A stretch of 64,000 nt of DNA, from positions 58,084,852-58,148,851 of the forward strand of contig OY992538.1 in assembly GCA_963921195.1 (NCBI GenBank), read 5' to 3'. Position 1 is the stretch's first letter; each line of letters begins with the position of its first letter. The notes beneath the pieces are model-generated. The model was not told the origin of the DNA and searched no databases. It worked only from the letters and a program-made list of their open reading frames with translations. This document shows, in pieces, positions 11,606 through 22,961 of the stretch. The stretch comes from Pegoplata infirma (lineage: Eukaryota; Arthropoda; Insecta; Diptera; Anthomyiidae). Position numbers and translations under genes: made by a program.

Positions 11606-13792
11606 CCTGTATTTGGTAAGAGACGAACCTTGATATAATAACAAGAGCAACAAATACACAGTGAAGATTGTTGCAATGTTTAGTGGGGTGAGGTTAATTA
11701 CACAAAAACACGGCCAGAAAGAGAGAGCGTAATTCTTAATAATCAACTAACTATTTTTACTTGTACATACTGCAATAACAATAAAAATTTATATACACTC
11801 ACTAAAGTGGGGGCCTTTTATTTATACTAGGTAAGGGTAACAAACATTTTTTTTTTTTTTAATTTTTAATATAAACTAAATTTTAACACAATTATTTGAC
11901 ACATGTTTACAATTTCCTGGGAAAAATGTTTTAAAAAAAATCTTTTAAAAACAATTTATAAAACTAGTTGCCAATACTGAGTATATCTTTGAGAAAGATA
12001 AGCACACAAAAAAATTAAATAACTAGCAGATTTCTAAGTAAAATAGTAAACCATCCCATAGAAAACTTATACACCAAAAATGTATCCAAACATTGCGCTA
12101 ATTTTTTTAATACATACAATTTTGTGCTCCCATTTGATTTAAAAAAAATGCAGCTTTGGCTTAGCTTTATATATTATAAATAAAAGGAGAGTAATAATAT
12201 AAGAGGGATAGCACTCTGCTTAATTAAAATGAAGAGAGCATATATTTTTATATGAATTTTATTCTCATTGTATTCATAATATGGAGTCAATATGTTTATA
12301 TACTTGTTTAAAGTATGAGTATTCGTTCATGTGTATGTTATTTTAAGGTGAAGGGGGAAAGTAGAAGACGACAATGAACAACGACTACTTCAAAAACGAC
12401 GTATATTAACCAATTGAAAAAATGACCTAACCTAAAAATTTTTTATTTTTATAAAAAAAAATAAAAATATTTTTCGAAAACAAAAATTGTATGTTTTTTT
12501 ATTGCACAATTATGGTAATTTTTTTTTTAATTATAAAACTAAAGCTTTGTGAGGAAAATATTTTATCAAATTGATTTGGTACAAAATTAAAACTGAACAA
12601 ACACAATATTTAGATATAAAAAAAATTTTCACTTACATCAGCCCCATCTACTGAAAACTATTTGGCTGACGGTTTGACTAACTGACTCTGGTGGTCTTTA
12701 TACACACAACGCAATTAAAATATATATTTTTTTTTATTTAATTTTAAATCATTCTTCATTATTAATTTAAGATTTTCACTCTACATATGATTTTTTCACA
12801 AGTATGAATTTCACAAACTATTGTTTAAACTTTATTTAGAATTGAATTTTCAATTTCCAAAATTATTTTTAATTGTTTAAAAATGCTTTTTATCAAGTTT
12901 TGAATATTTTTTTTATAATTAATACTTGTTTCTTTTTATATTTTATTTGATTTTTTATTTTATTATTGAGTTTTCACAATTTTTTTATTTGGCGAGAAAA
13001 CGGCTGTATACATCTGTCTACTACCGCTAATATTTTCGATTAAAAAAACGTCTACGGTGCTGACGACAAATGCAAAACCTTTTAAAATTCAACTAACGAA
13101 TACATACGATGTATCATAAAAACACGAATATATGATGACTTTCGGCAACCCAAGTTAAATACAAAAAGAAAAATTTTATATATGTATATACAACAAAAAT
13201 TAAAAAAAATAACAACAAACATACGCATAAAGCAACAATAACAAACCATATACATATATACCAGATATAAAAGAGCTCTAGCAATCTAGAGAAGGGAGAG
13301 ACCTGGTTGGCCAAGAAGAGTACAAAAAAGGGAAACTCGAGAGAATATAAAAAATCAGGTTATTTCAAAAAGAGAGCCAGAAAATAAGATTATTAAACAA
13401 TTTGTTATCATAAGGTGGGATATCTCTGATAGATAAATAAAAAATAGTGCATATTGCAAAATAAAAATAGAATAAGACATCCCATTAGCAGGTGTAGTTG
13501 GGTAATCTACAACAATAAGATAATGGAAAAACAACAAACTCATAATAGAGAGTTCGCGAGTTCGATTACCTTAGAATAGAAACACAACAAGAACGTCACG
13601 GGGGACGGTGGTTGCCGTTGTCATAGAATATAGGCTAAACAATGACGGGGGACGGCGAAAAATGTAATTTGTATGTTCAGTGGTGCTAACTTGTAATAAT
13701 AATTAATAATATTTTTATAACCCTTTATTAATATGAAAATAAGCGGATTTTAAAATTCGTGCCGGACTTGTTCTGTTCGTATCACAGTACAG
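11606..13792. other. Unique-looking AT-rich DNA with no recognised coding exon
   Basis: Long non-repetitive AT-rich stretch. The minus-strand hydrophobic frames at 13114-13543 are translations of A-rich plus-strand DNA and are not credible genes. One feature stands out: on the minus strand a TATAAAG (12696-12702), a TCAGTT initiator-like word near 12683 and a strong donor GTAAGT (12631-12636). They could mark a small 5' non-coding exon, but the TATA-to-initiator spacing is too short for a standard core promoter. Confidence 0.35.
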
Positions 13793-14111
13793 ACTAGTAT
13801 GCAAACAATGGTGCTAATTGCGTACTCATGTACTGTGGTTCGTACTCTTACGCGACGGCAAAACTTGTCATTTGTCATCACAGTACATGAGTAGTAAGTT
13901 CACAGAGGTGCATTTGATGTGTGTAGTGTAGTGACAGCAAACGGTGTAACTTTTGACGTTTCATACAAAACGTAAACTAACAACATAAATACATACACAA
14001 AAGCTTACACGTACATGCACACTTACACAAGGCAGCGAGGATATTTATGTACCAAAAACCATTGAAAAGTACGCAATTAGAACCATTGTTTGCATACTAG
14101 TCTGTACTGTG
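13793..14111. mobile_element. 319-bp MITE with 43-bp TIRs
   Basis: Begins CACAGTACAGACTAGTATGC and ends with its inverse. The match runs 43 bases with one mismatch. Inside is a second inverted pair, CTCATGTACTGTGG / CACAGTACATGAG (about 13826-13893), and a copy of 'gtgacagcaaacggtgtaac' at 13931. Related pieces recur through 15010. Confidence 0.75.
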
Positions 14112-14127
14112 TTTGTCACATCAGTAT

Positions 14128-14284
14128 CACAGACTAATACAGACTCGACAAATAAAAGGTATTCTTTAACCATATGTTTAATATTTTAAAATTATTTTAC
14201 GAATTAGGTTAGAAAGAGAAAACTGATATAACGCGCCATAAGAAAAATAGATGCCAGATCGGTTTTTGTTGTTTCGCTAACTGC
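14128..14284 (+). mobile_element. Truncated copy of the 300-bp CACAGACTAATACAGACTCG element
   Basis: Matches the first about 155 bp of the units at 62629-63823: CACAGACTAATACAGACTCG, 'gaattaggttagaaagagaa', 'tataacgcgcc' and 'gccagatcggtttttgttgt'. It breaks off where the foldback at 14285 begins. Confidence 0.8.
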
Positions 14285-14405
14285 CAGTTTACAGAAGGCG
14301 AACGATACACATGAACGAAAATTTTACATGTATTTTGTTGTTGTTACAATAACAAAACACATGCAAAATTTTCGTTCGTGTGCATCGTTCGCCTTCTGTA
14401 AACTG
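14285..14405. mobile_element. Foldback hairpin, 60-bp arms with 1-base loop
   Basis: The left arm (14285-14344) and right arm (14346-14405) pair at about 55 of 60 positions. Outer word CAGTTTACAGAAGGCGAACG; inner core TTTTGTTGTTGT / ACAATAACAAAA. The inner core is shared with the hairpins at 40814-41113, while the outer arm sequence is quite different. Non-coding; a transcript would form a long stem. Confidence 0.8.
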
Positions 14406-15010
14406 ATACCACAGTACCACAGTACATGAGTAGTAGGTTCACAGAGGTGCATTTGATGTGTGTAAGTATAAGTGACAGCACACGGTGTAACTTTTGACGT
14501 TTCATACAAAACGTAAACAAACAATATAAATACATACACAAAAGCTCAGAAAAGCTAATTTCGTACTTCCAATATGGTGGTATAGTTTTTAGTACAGAAT
14601 TATCATCGCTGTCTAGTGTATGTGTGCCTGTACGTGTGAGCTTTTGTGCATGTATTTATGATGTTTGTTTACGTTTTGTATGAAACGTCAAAAGTTACAC
14701 CGTGTGCTGTCACTAACAACATAAATTGTTTGTTTACGTTTTGTACACAGTACAGACTAGTATGCAAACACTGGTGCTAATTGCGTACTTTCCAATATGG
14801 TGGAATTGTTTTTAGTACAGAATGAACATCGCTGCCTAGTATATGTGTGCCTGTACGTGTGAGCTTTTGTGCATGTATTTATGATGTTTGTTTACGTTTT
14901 GTATGAAACGTCAAAAGTTACACCGTGTGCTGTCACTAATACTTACACCCATCAGATGCAACTCTGTGATACTACTACTCATGTACTGTGGTTTTGTATG
15001 AACCACAGAC
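14406..15010. repeat. Mosaic of inverted MITE fragments
   Basis: Contains pieces of the 13793 element in both orientations: 'cagtacatgagtag' (14420-14433), the word 'gtgacagcacacggtgtaac' (plus at 14472; inverted near 14694-14713 and 14916-14935), 'cacagtacagactagtatgc' (14746) and 'ttccaatatggtgg'. Short open frames such as 14324-14541 and 14869-15078 are translations of these repeats, not genes. Confidence 0.65.
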
Positions 15011-15690
15011 CATATAGACATGCAACACGAGTGCTTATTTTGGTACTTTCAATATGGACGCATACAAAATACTACTAAATTTACTTCTCTGCTTAAAAAA
15101 AGGGGTGTGCCTGTACGTGTGAGCTTTTACATCTGTATTTTCGTTGTTTATGTTTTGTATGGCCGAATAATTTGTATGGCCGAATAATTGTATAAAATTT
15201 ACACTCACGTGTTGAAAACACACCAAAAACACTTTAAATCACATTAGTAAGCCAAAAAAATTTTTACCAAGAGTTTTTGCAGCTAAAACAAAATTTTAAA
15301 CTCCAAAAAATTTTTCGCTCGAAAAAAATTTACACTCAAGAATTTTTTTTTTACAAAAAAGTCGAAAAAAAGTTTTTTGTTAAATATAAAATCATTCTAG
15401 ACAACATTTTTATACATTTGTGAATTCCACCAAGTCGAATTTCACTTTTTTCTTGTTTTTACTAAATACATTTTTTTTTAATATTCCGCTTCGGTTGCGG
15501 CCGAATATTCGGCTCTGGGTTTATAGCGAGTGGGAAGGTGTACCTTAATGTATTTTTAAAATTTTATTCGCAAAAAGCTCATTAACATCATTGAAAAGAC
15601 TGAATACTACGACTGAAGAGAAATGTGCTCATTTGGCCTTCGGCCAACATTTTGCCGAAGGACGTATAACACATTTTGATCGAAGACAAA
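15011..15690. other. No gene recognised
   Basis: Continues with repeat-derived scraps to about 15190 ('gtgcctgtacgtgtgagctt', shared with 14624 and 14847), then A/T homopolymer DNA. At 15632-15662 there is an inverted pair around 'ttcggccaac' / 'gccgaag'. Nothing codes convincingly. Confidence 0.4.
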
Positions 15691-15694
15691 CCAG

Positions 15695-15830
15695 TAGGTT
15701 TTTTTTTGGTAGCGTGTTAGCCTATAAAATAGGGGGTCATGGGTTCGATTCCCACCAAAAGACTTGGTTAATTTTGCTACGAGGCGACGGTGATTGTTAC
15801 CAGTTAGGTTAAAATTATTAAAAATAATTT
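15695..15830 (+). repeat. tRNA-derived SINE or tRNA pseudogene
   Basis: 'ggtagcgtgttag' resembles an RNA polymerase III A box and 'ggttcgattcc' (15742-15752) is a perfect B box, about 35 bases apart, as in tRNA D and T arms. No full cloverleaf closes: the acceptor stem is absent and the 5' side runs into poly-T. About 65 bases of unrelated body and an A/T-rich tail follow. This fits a tRNA-headed SINE better than a functional tRNA. Confidence 0.5.
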
Positions 15831-16737
15831 GTAATTAAATGGAAAAAATAAAAAAAAAATCTTGATACAAACCAATTATTCGTTCAGACAGTACAAAAAA
15901 TAAAATGAGAGTAAACGAGTACAAAAAAGAGCTAAAATAACCTTAGTCAAGACTTTAACAAGACACAAACAAAAAAAACAAACTAACATTGGAGGCGCAG
16001 CAAACACAGGTAAATTTTGATTAAAAACTTATAAAAGTAACCAGTGACACGGCAACATTTAGCGGATAAATTGAAATGATAGAAACAGTAATACATACAG
16101 TATAACGAATATAAAAATTTTTGGGGGATGATGGATGGGTTGGCAAATAACAGCTGAGTGCAAGTAATGCCATGTATGTATGTATGGAGCTATAAACTAA
16201 GCAATGAAAAAACTAAAATGAAAAATAGACTATTCAAGAAAAATATAATAATTAAATACTGTGTGTGGTTCAGCACAAACTGCAGACACAATAAAAACAA
16301 AAAACTTAATGAAAATCAAAACTACTTCAAAGTTATGCACGAAAGCACCTTTTTGTATAGAAATATTAAAGAAAAAACGTAATTAATAATTGAAGGGCTT
16401 ATTGTAAAAACTTGATAAGCAACATTTCATTTTATGGTGGTTTTTGCCTTAAAACTTTTAAAATAATGCAGAACTTTATTCTCAATACACTTTTACGAAC
16501 GGTTAAAGCAAGACTTCTGCCCAAAATCTGTCAATGGAACATCAGCAGAAGGCGAAAAACATGAAAAAATTAAATGTTGCTTATCAAGTTCTTGCAGTAA
16601 GCCCTTCAATTCTAAAAAAAATATTCAATAAAATAAAAATTTTATTTTTATACCATCCAAATACAGTATCTGCCAAAAATTACAAGTTTTCGTCAACAAA
16701 TGTCTTCGTCGCATCTGTCACATATTTTGGCCCAACA
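15831..16737. other. No gene recognised
   Basis: AT-rich, apparently unique sequence. The upstream part of the open frame that begins at 16534 has no recognisable domain before about codon 69, where the reverse transcriptase relic starts. Confidence 0.4.
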
Positions 16738-16893
16738 CCATATCAAATGAAGACCTTCTGTCGTTGGATAGGTCACACGCTAAGAAGAGAAGACGGTAAT
16801 ATATCCAAAATGTCGTTTGAATGGAACCCGCAGGATACAGAAGGTCAAGAAATACCTGGATTCGATCGATACATTCCGAAAGTCAACATATAG
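16738..16893 (+). pseudogene. RTE-like reverse transcriptase C-terminal relic
   Basis: The frame reads KTFCRWIGHTLRREDGN then ISKMSFEWNPQ and ends shortly after. This is the conserved tail (RWIGHTLRRxxGxIxxxALEWNPQG) found at the C-terminus of RTE-type reverse transcriptases, also seen at 7090-7120 on the other strand. Upstream RT motifs (FADD, GVRQG) are absent, so only the 3' end is present, as in 5'-truncated insertions. Confidence 0.8.
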
Positions 16894-16924
16894 GCTCATG
16901 GCCTGAAATTCATTGTATTGCACA

Positions 16925-17890
16925 AAATAAATGCCAACTCGAAAAAGCTTACTGTTCAGGAGAGCTAAAAAACTAGTTATTTCGCATATTATTGCAAAAA
17001 TTAACAATGTACCTTCCATAACATGGTTTAAATATTCCAAATAATTTTTACCTATGCCAAAAATTTTATATTTTGCACTTGTTTGCGTATTTTTGAGAGA
17101 TGGCATTTATTACTACATCAAAAAACAAATATTTTTTTTAGAGTTGGCATATTTTGTCGGAAAATAAAAAAACATTTTTTTTTGGAAAAATTTTTATAAT
17201 TTTTTCTTTTGGTTTTTGTAATCCTTAGTACGATAATTGCAAAAACTGAAAAAAAAATTAAAAATCTTTGCATATTTTTAAAAGTTACTAGCTCCGAAAG
17301 CCTTTTAATCTCAATGTGGTCAACTTTGGGGCTCTGTAACTCACGCTGTATTGTATTAGGGTCACTCCTAACTAGCTATTGTGAAAGCTTACATCATTGA
17401 CTTAATTTGCCCCACTCATAATGTTTCAATCTGACAAATAGTTTGAAAGTTACATGTATATACGCAATTTTTTTTTTGCAAACACTATTTACCGATAATT
17501 TCAAAATGGTTAATCTTGAAAACTAGCCATTCGATATCAAAATCTTTACCAGATTCGAGTTCAGCATGGCAATTGCAATGAGAAAAATGGTCTAATTTTT
17601 TTAAAAAAATTTTTTGAAAAATTTTTGGAAATTTACAATGGGAGTTGGCATTTATTTTCACCAAAAAAATACGTACTTTGAGATAGCAGAATAACAAAAA
17701 TGGATGTAAAACGACAACAAATTATTTTTTTGTTCTGAAATTTTTATCCCAGATGGGTATTGCATAGGGGAGCTATTTGCCATGGGAAACTCATATCGGT
17801 CAAATTTGAGTTGGCATATTTTGAATATATTTAACGATATACTTTATGGGGTCCCATACCGATATTAATTTGGCTAAAAAGTGTAAAAAT
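16925..17890 (+). repeat. About 960-bp repeat, one half of an inverted pair
   Basis: Runs from 'aaataaatgccaactcgaaa' to 'ttaatttggctaaaaagtg'. The inverse copy lies at 25930-26887 with the same content in reverse order, including 'gctccgaaagccttttaatc', 'gcaatgagaaaaatgg' and 'ggggagctatttgccatggg'. The word 'atgccaactc' or its inverse recurs within each copy. Its end carries a DR1-like 'tatggggtcccataccgata'. Open frames inside are short and not conserved between the copies. Type unknown. Confidence 0.8.
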
Positions 17891-18079
17891 TTTACCTATA
17901 TTCAAAATTTGAATATAGGTTCACGATATAAAAGGTAATAGAAAAATAAAATTTTTTTAAGTTGTGAAGTGAATACCCTTTATAATTTTTGACTCTTGCA
18001 ACAGTGCAATATTGCAACCTTTCGATAACGCAGTACACTATGGTGGCCTTTCTTGATTTAGAGGTAGCTTTGAGGTAAT
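17891..18079. other. Short AT-rich spacer
   Basis: Contains a small inverted repeat 'acctatattcaaa' / 'tttgaatataggt' (17895-17920). Nothing else noted. Confidence 0.4.
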
Positions 18080-18440
18080 AATGTAAACCATAGAAAAAAT
18101 AGAAGTGAAACAGAGTCGTATTTCGCTTGAATAAGTATTAGTGACAGCACATTATGTAACTTTTGACGTTTAATAAAAACAATGCAACATAAAGGAGAAC
18201 AACAACAAAGCAAACAACAAAAGAGATAAAAATTTTTAAACTATCAATTAAAAAACGTTGAATAAAGCAAAAAAATAATATTAATTAAATGAAAGACAAA
18301 TTCCATTTTTTATAAACAAAGAATCTAATTTGATATTAAATACGTATGAGACGAGGAAGAACAAGCATTTTGCCACCATATTGGAAAATACATCAAATAC
18401 AACACTGCGTACCTTCTAATCTTTTCTATGATGTAAACTC
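18080..18440 (+). repeat. Dispersed repeat, inverse copy at 38550-38900
   Basis: Shares in inverted order with 38550-38900 the phrases 'gtaacttttgacgttt', 'aaaggagaacaacaacaaag', 'ttataaacaaagaatctaat', 'aagaacaagcattttg', 'catcaaatacaacactgcgt' and 'accttctaatcttttc'. It also carries the 'gtgacagcac' word of the 13.8-15 kb mosaic, so these families are linked. Confidence 0.7.
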
Positions 18441-18821
18441 GATAATAGGGGCATTGTCTGGTCTGGGAGTGAAGTGTCGGATCGTTTTAACGGTTGAAAA
18501 TCTACTTGCCAATAGACGTATAACGTATATTTGGTAGCGTCTATCATATCCCGATTTGTCAATAGGATCTAGAAATCTACAGGATCTTTCTGGCGAATGT
18601 CAAAATTCAATATGTTACGAGTTTCATAAGATCAAATTGGTTTTACGGCAGGGAATAGCAGCGGAACAATCGTTATCGTTTTACGGGATTAGCCACCAGA
18701 ATTTTGCCGGAAACCATGAAATTTATAAATTTTATCTACAGATCGTCCCCCTTGCAACGATTATTTAATTATTTTATGTAATATGAAGAATCATACAGGT
18801 TTGCCCCAATGTGCATCGCTA
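18441..18821. other. No gene recognised
   Basis: Less AT-rich than its surroundings, with two modest plus-strand frames (to 18537 and 18556-18768) that I cannot match to any family. No splice-supported exon is evident. It may be relic transposon DNA. Confidence 0.3.
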
Positions 18822-19419
18822 ACAAGGGAAGTCTCCCTAGTGTCACCCGCGGATCTTTATGGAATTGGTTTTATTTTGTAGATCAGAAAAAATAAAGGGA
18901 CACGTATTTTTTTTAGCAGCCCAAATTCATATTTAGGGGGTAAAAAGGGGGGAGGAAGACAAGGCCATTTTTCAGTTTTTTTCGTTTATCTCCTATATTA
19001 TGCAAAGAAACCTCATGTTACATACCAAATGAAAGGTCTTTGGAAAACCTATCTACGTGTGCTAAGAACGTGTCCAAACATGCACAACTTTTCGTCATAT
19101 TGAGTAAAATACCAAAATTTTAGGACATTTTTGTTAACAAGTCGAAAAATATTAAAATCTTTGGCCCGTTGTTAGCACCACAAGATAGGTATTTTTAATA
19201 CCTTTAAGCTGATACCACACACGCCTATATTAATTTTGTTTAAATAGGCGTAAATCGTAAAAAACTGAAAAAGGTCAATTTCCCCCCATACAAATCGACC
19301 CCCCCTAAAAATGAGTTTGGGCCGCTAAAAAAAAATACGTGTCGAATTAATTTTCGTTCTTAAGAACATATCCGAATTTCATGAAGATCGGAGGGTGACA
19401 CCAGGGAGACTTCCCTTGT
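18822..19419. mobile_element. 598-bp element with long TIRs (ACAAGGGAAGTCTCCCT)
   Basis: Begins ACAAGGGAAGTCTCCCTAGT and ends with the inverse of ACAAGGGAAGTCTCCCTGGT. Complementarity continues inward on and off for over 100 bases ('gacacgtatttttttta' against 'aaaaaaaatacgtgtcgaat'). A half copy lies at 53933-54300. No transposase and no clear target duplication. Confidence 0.75.
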
Positions 19420-21505
19420 AAGTCTACTCAAAAAGTAATTCTGAATCGATCGAAGCACAAACTCATTATACCCTGTACCACAGAGTGTTGTAGGGTATCA
19501 AAATAAACACCTATATATAGGGGGAGAAACCCCAAAATGGGCAACACTGCAATAGATTATTAAAGATTATGAGAAATTAAACAGAGACACAATAAATAGT
19601 GAGAAAGAGCAAACAAACTGTAAGTTTAAAAAAAAACTGCAACATACAGAAACAAAGAAAAACTATAACCGGAACCTTCATGAAATGTATTTTTTAAAGA
19701 GCGCAGAATGACAATTTTTTGTAATTTTTCACGAAGTGCTTAAATAGATGCAGTTATTTTTATTGATTTTGTCGTTGTTTTTTTTTTGTTTTGTTTTTTT
19801 ATTACAAGAGGGCGGAAAAGACCCTACAGAAAGAAAATAAATATACAGCAATTGCTCATGGTATAAGGGTTTTTGCAAGAATTAAATATGATAGAGTGAG
19901 ACTTTGTTATAAGCAAAATGAGAGTGGAAAATCTAGCAACAGTCTCTAGAGTTTTTAATCGAAAGGAAAAACAGTACACATTTTTGCACAGATGAAAAAT
20001 TCATTGGCCCCATGTATTGCAAAAAAAAAAACAAACAACAACAAAGTTTAAAGTTCAAGTTAAAAGGCGCATGTTTTCTAACTTGTGAAAGAAAAATATA
20101 ATTTACAAAACTAAAGAAAATGTAAAAAATTTAAAAAAAAACAACAAATGAAAAAAAAATTATTAAAAACTTCTTTTTTCAAAAAAAAAACAATTAAAAG
20201 TATCAAATCACTTTTTGCAATGCAATTTGTTTTATTTTTTTTTTTTTTAATTACACTAGTGTTTTTCCAACGAAATTAAAGGAAAATCTAAAGAATTCTT
20301 TATTTCGCTACAATAAAAAATATACATATTTACTGAGTAAAGAACTTTTCAGTATGCATTTTCCATTTTTAGCTATCTATCTGCATCAGATTTGTTCAGT
20401 GTTGCCATATGTTGAAGACGATGAATTGCAGATTAAAAAAAAAATAGTTTAACGCTCAATTTTATAATTTTGGTTTTACCAGGGGGAAGGCATGCACCTC
20501 AAACATTCAAACATTAACTGCCTGGGATTAATAGAATGAAGGTTGAAAGAGGAATTGAAAAAATTGTTTTGAATTTGTTTTCTTTAAAAAACGCACTTTT
20601 ATATGGTGTTAAACAAAACAAATTTATGAAATTTACGTTCATAAAATGTTAATGATTCAAATAATTAAAAAAAAATATTAAAAGTGCAAATAAAGTACAA
20701 ATTTCATGACTAAAAAAAAAAACCAAAAATTTTACTTGATCCCAGACAGACTTCGTGTGAGCGAAAAAAAGAGAGTTGAATCAATTACAATCACTTTAGT
20801 TTATTTCTCTAGGTTTTTATTATGTGCAGTTATTTTTGAATTTTTCATACACTTTTGAATGTCAATTAACATTTCTATAAATATTTATTTAACTACAGAA
20901 TTATTATATGAAGATAAGTTGAATATACAACAGAATTTTAACGAAATAAATACTAAATCTGGCAGCATTGTAAATTGACAACAGTGCCTCCCATTTCAAC
21001 ATCATTGGGGTGGGGTAGTTTTCGATTGTTTTAATATAATTTCGTTTTAGTGTTGCATAATAATTGCCGCAAAATACAGTTGCGACAATACAAATAGCAA
21101 AATTATTCTATTTGAAGGAAATCTTTCCAGTGAACAAGTAATAAATCTCCTACCCCATAATGAGTTTTTACTTACAGTGGTTGTCAACTAATTAGAAACG
21201 TTTCTATAGTATAACTAATTAGAAACGCTTCTATAGTATAATACTCAACGTTATTATTATCAAACGAGTATAATTAACAAAAAAAAAAAATAATTAGGTA
21301 ATTTTAAAAGCTTGAATTTAAGCTTGATAGCGTCCTGATTGAATAAATAATAAATGTGCTACGAGAGTCGATCTGGAAAATTAAATTATTAATAGATATT
21401 TTTTAAAAATATTTCCAAGTCGATTTTTTCCAAGTTCAAACATTAACATAAAAATTATAAGAGGTTTATTAAACAAATTTTGTATGGAAATTCGATTAAT
21501 AACCT
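19420..21505. other. No gene recognised; repeat tail at start
   Basis: 19460-19505 holds 'ctcattataccctgtaccac' and 'tgttgtagggtat', the tail of a dispersed repeat also seen at 39355-39420. The rest is AT-rich unique-looking DNA with long A and T runs. A short direct repeat 'aactaattagaaacg(t/c)ttctatagtata' lies at 21187-21240. No open frame of note. Confidence 0.4.
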
Positions 21506-22505
21506 CCCATCCAGAAATTGCCAGCGGTACAAAAAATATAGTACTGGCAAAGTACCTTTTTTTTGAAAATAGAGTACTTTGCCAGTGTTGGAAATAACAA
21601 CCCTAAAAGTGCTGTACCAGTACTTTATTACAAAAAATCTAACCGCTTAATATTATTTTTTTACTTTTTTTGGTGTGAACTAAAACTATTTGTTTTGTAA
21701 ATATTCTATTTATTAACCGGAAGTTCATCACTAAAAATTTCCGTTACCATTGGATTACTGGATTAATCCAATTACTGGATTACTCAATGCTCCGTTTTAA
21801 AATAACTCTCCGTTAAATTTAATTTTTTCATACAAATTTTGACATTAATTAGCATTAAATTAGCAGCTAACTTTTCATTGTGTAATCCGCCCTTAATGTT
21901 GTACATGTTGCTGCATTTATTAGGGGTTTTCTATGGAAATTACGATAAATTAAAAAATGTTGGTTGAAGATATCGAAATTTTTTACAAAAATCCTAATAA
22001 ATGCAGCTGAAAACTTTGGTATTGGGGACCTTGTATTAATTACCTCATCCGCTATGTGGATAAGATTATAAGCAATCGTAATAATCGTTGTATTTTTTTG
22101 GAAAAGATATTTTTTCATATGGCAACAAGTAAAACAAATCATATAGTCGATTAAGACAAAAAAGAGAACCCTAGCTGGGATGTCACAGCAAAGTGCTAAA
22201 ACATTCAATTTAAAATCTTTTCCATTCAATATGTCAGTATGCCTTGAAAAAATAATATAAAATGAAAATATGAAATAAATACCGATTTTTTTGTATTTGA
22301 AGTACTATTGGGACAACGTTGTTTTTTTTGTTTTTACAGTGCTTTTACGATGCTGTCTGAACGTCTGGGCCAACCGTAGATCAGAGTTATCATTTGGGTA
22401 ACCGGGTCAGTACTGAAATACAAAAAATTCTACGTTCTGGCAATACTTGTACCACCGTTTACGTTACTGGGCCAGTATTGGCCCGTTTGTATTTTTCTGT
22501 CTGGG
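21506..22505. mobile_element. TIR element, CCCAGGCAGAAA family, copy 2 (1000 bp)
   Basis: Begins CCCATCCAGAAATTGCCAGC and ends TTTTTCTGTCTGGG. Shares 'agtactggcaaagtac' near the left end and 'ggcccgtttgtatttttctg' at the right end with the copy at 55571-59133. A small MITE (21771-21895) is embedded. The 120-aa frame at 21867-22229 (minus) overlaps these repeats and lacks any recognised domain. Confidence 0.65.
21771..21895. mobile_element. Small MITE, second copy at 53017-53130
   Basis: 'ggattactcaatgctccgtt', 'aataactctccgttaaattt' and 'gcagctaacttttcattg' occur in the same order in both copies. The ends are loosely inverted (GGATTAC...TCAATG against CATTG...GTAATCC). Non-coding. Confidence 0.65.
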
Positions 22506-22584
22506 CTGTTATAAAACGCTTTTATTTTTTATGAATTTGGACTTTAAAATTTAAAAAATGTTCCAATAGTTTTTATTAATTTAT

Positions 22585-22735
22585 CAACTAATTTTTTCAA
22601 CATCCCAAACAAAAAATGAATACAGTGAAAAAATTGCATTCTTCACCTAAAATTCGTTTGACCACCAATTTTTTGTACACAAAGAAAATATGTTATTGTT
22701 TATTAAAATTAGTACACCTAAGTATATTGGGACAC
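22585..22735 (+). repeat. Fragment of the GTCGAACTGGAAAA element
   Basis: 'aactaattttttcaacatcc', 'ttgaccaccaattttttgta' and 'agtacacctaagtata' parallel 49203-49333 inside the 49098-49718 element. No terminal repeats are retained. Confidence 0.55.
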
Positions 22736-22961
22736 ACCTTCTAACTCGTTAAAAAAAATGTTCAGGAATTCATTTATTATGCTTTTTGCATTAAAGTAAT
22801 ACAATTTAGTATTATTTAAATTATTTATTAATATCCACTCCCACAAAAAAAAAAAGCGGACCAAACAAAAAAACAAATTTTTCAACCCCCTGGGTTCAAC
22901 TGCAAGACTTTGATCTACTTCAGGCATAAAATTGCTTTACATGATAAACAAATACTAAAAA
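22736..22961. repeat. Probable DR1 interior scrap
   Basis: 'attcatttattatgcttttt' followed by 'gcattaaagtaatacaattt' parallels 60201-60243 of another DR1 copy, suggesting a diverged DR1 interior. No gene. Confidence 0.4.

Noticed and set aside
13114..13543. Hydrophobic minus-strand frames resembling membrane proteins
   Set aside because: They derive from A-rich plus-strand DNA; composition alone gives F/L/I-rich translations. No conserved motif or splice context.
16780..17106. 108-aa minus frame
   Set aside because: Overlaps the RT C-terminal relic on the other strand and runs into the dispersed repeat; not conserved in the inverted partner copy.
21867..22229. 120-aa minus frame
   Set aside because: It lies within a TIR element and overlaps a MITE copy; no domain recognised, and the region is repeat-derived.
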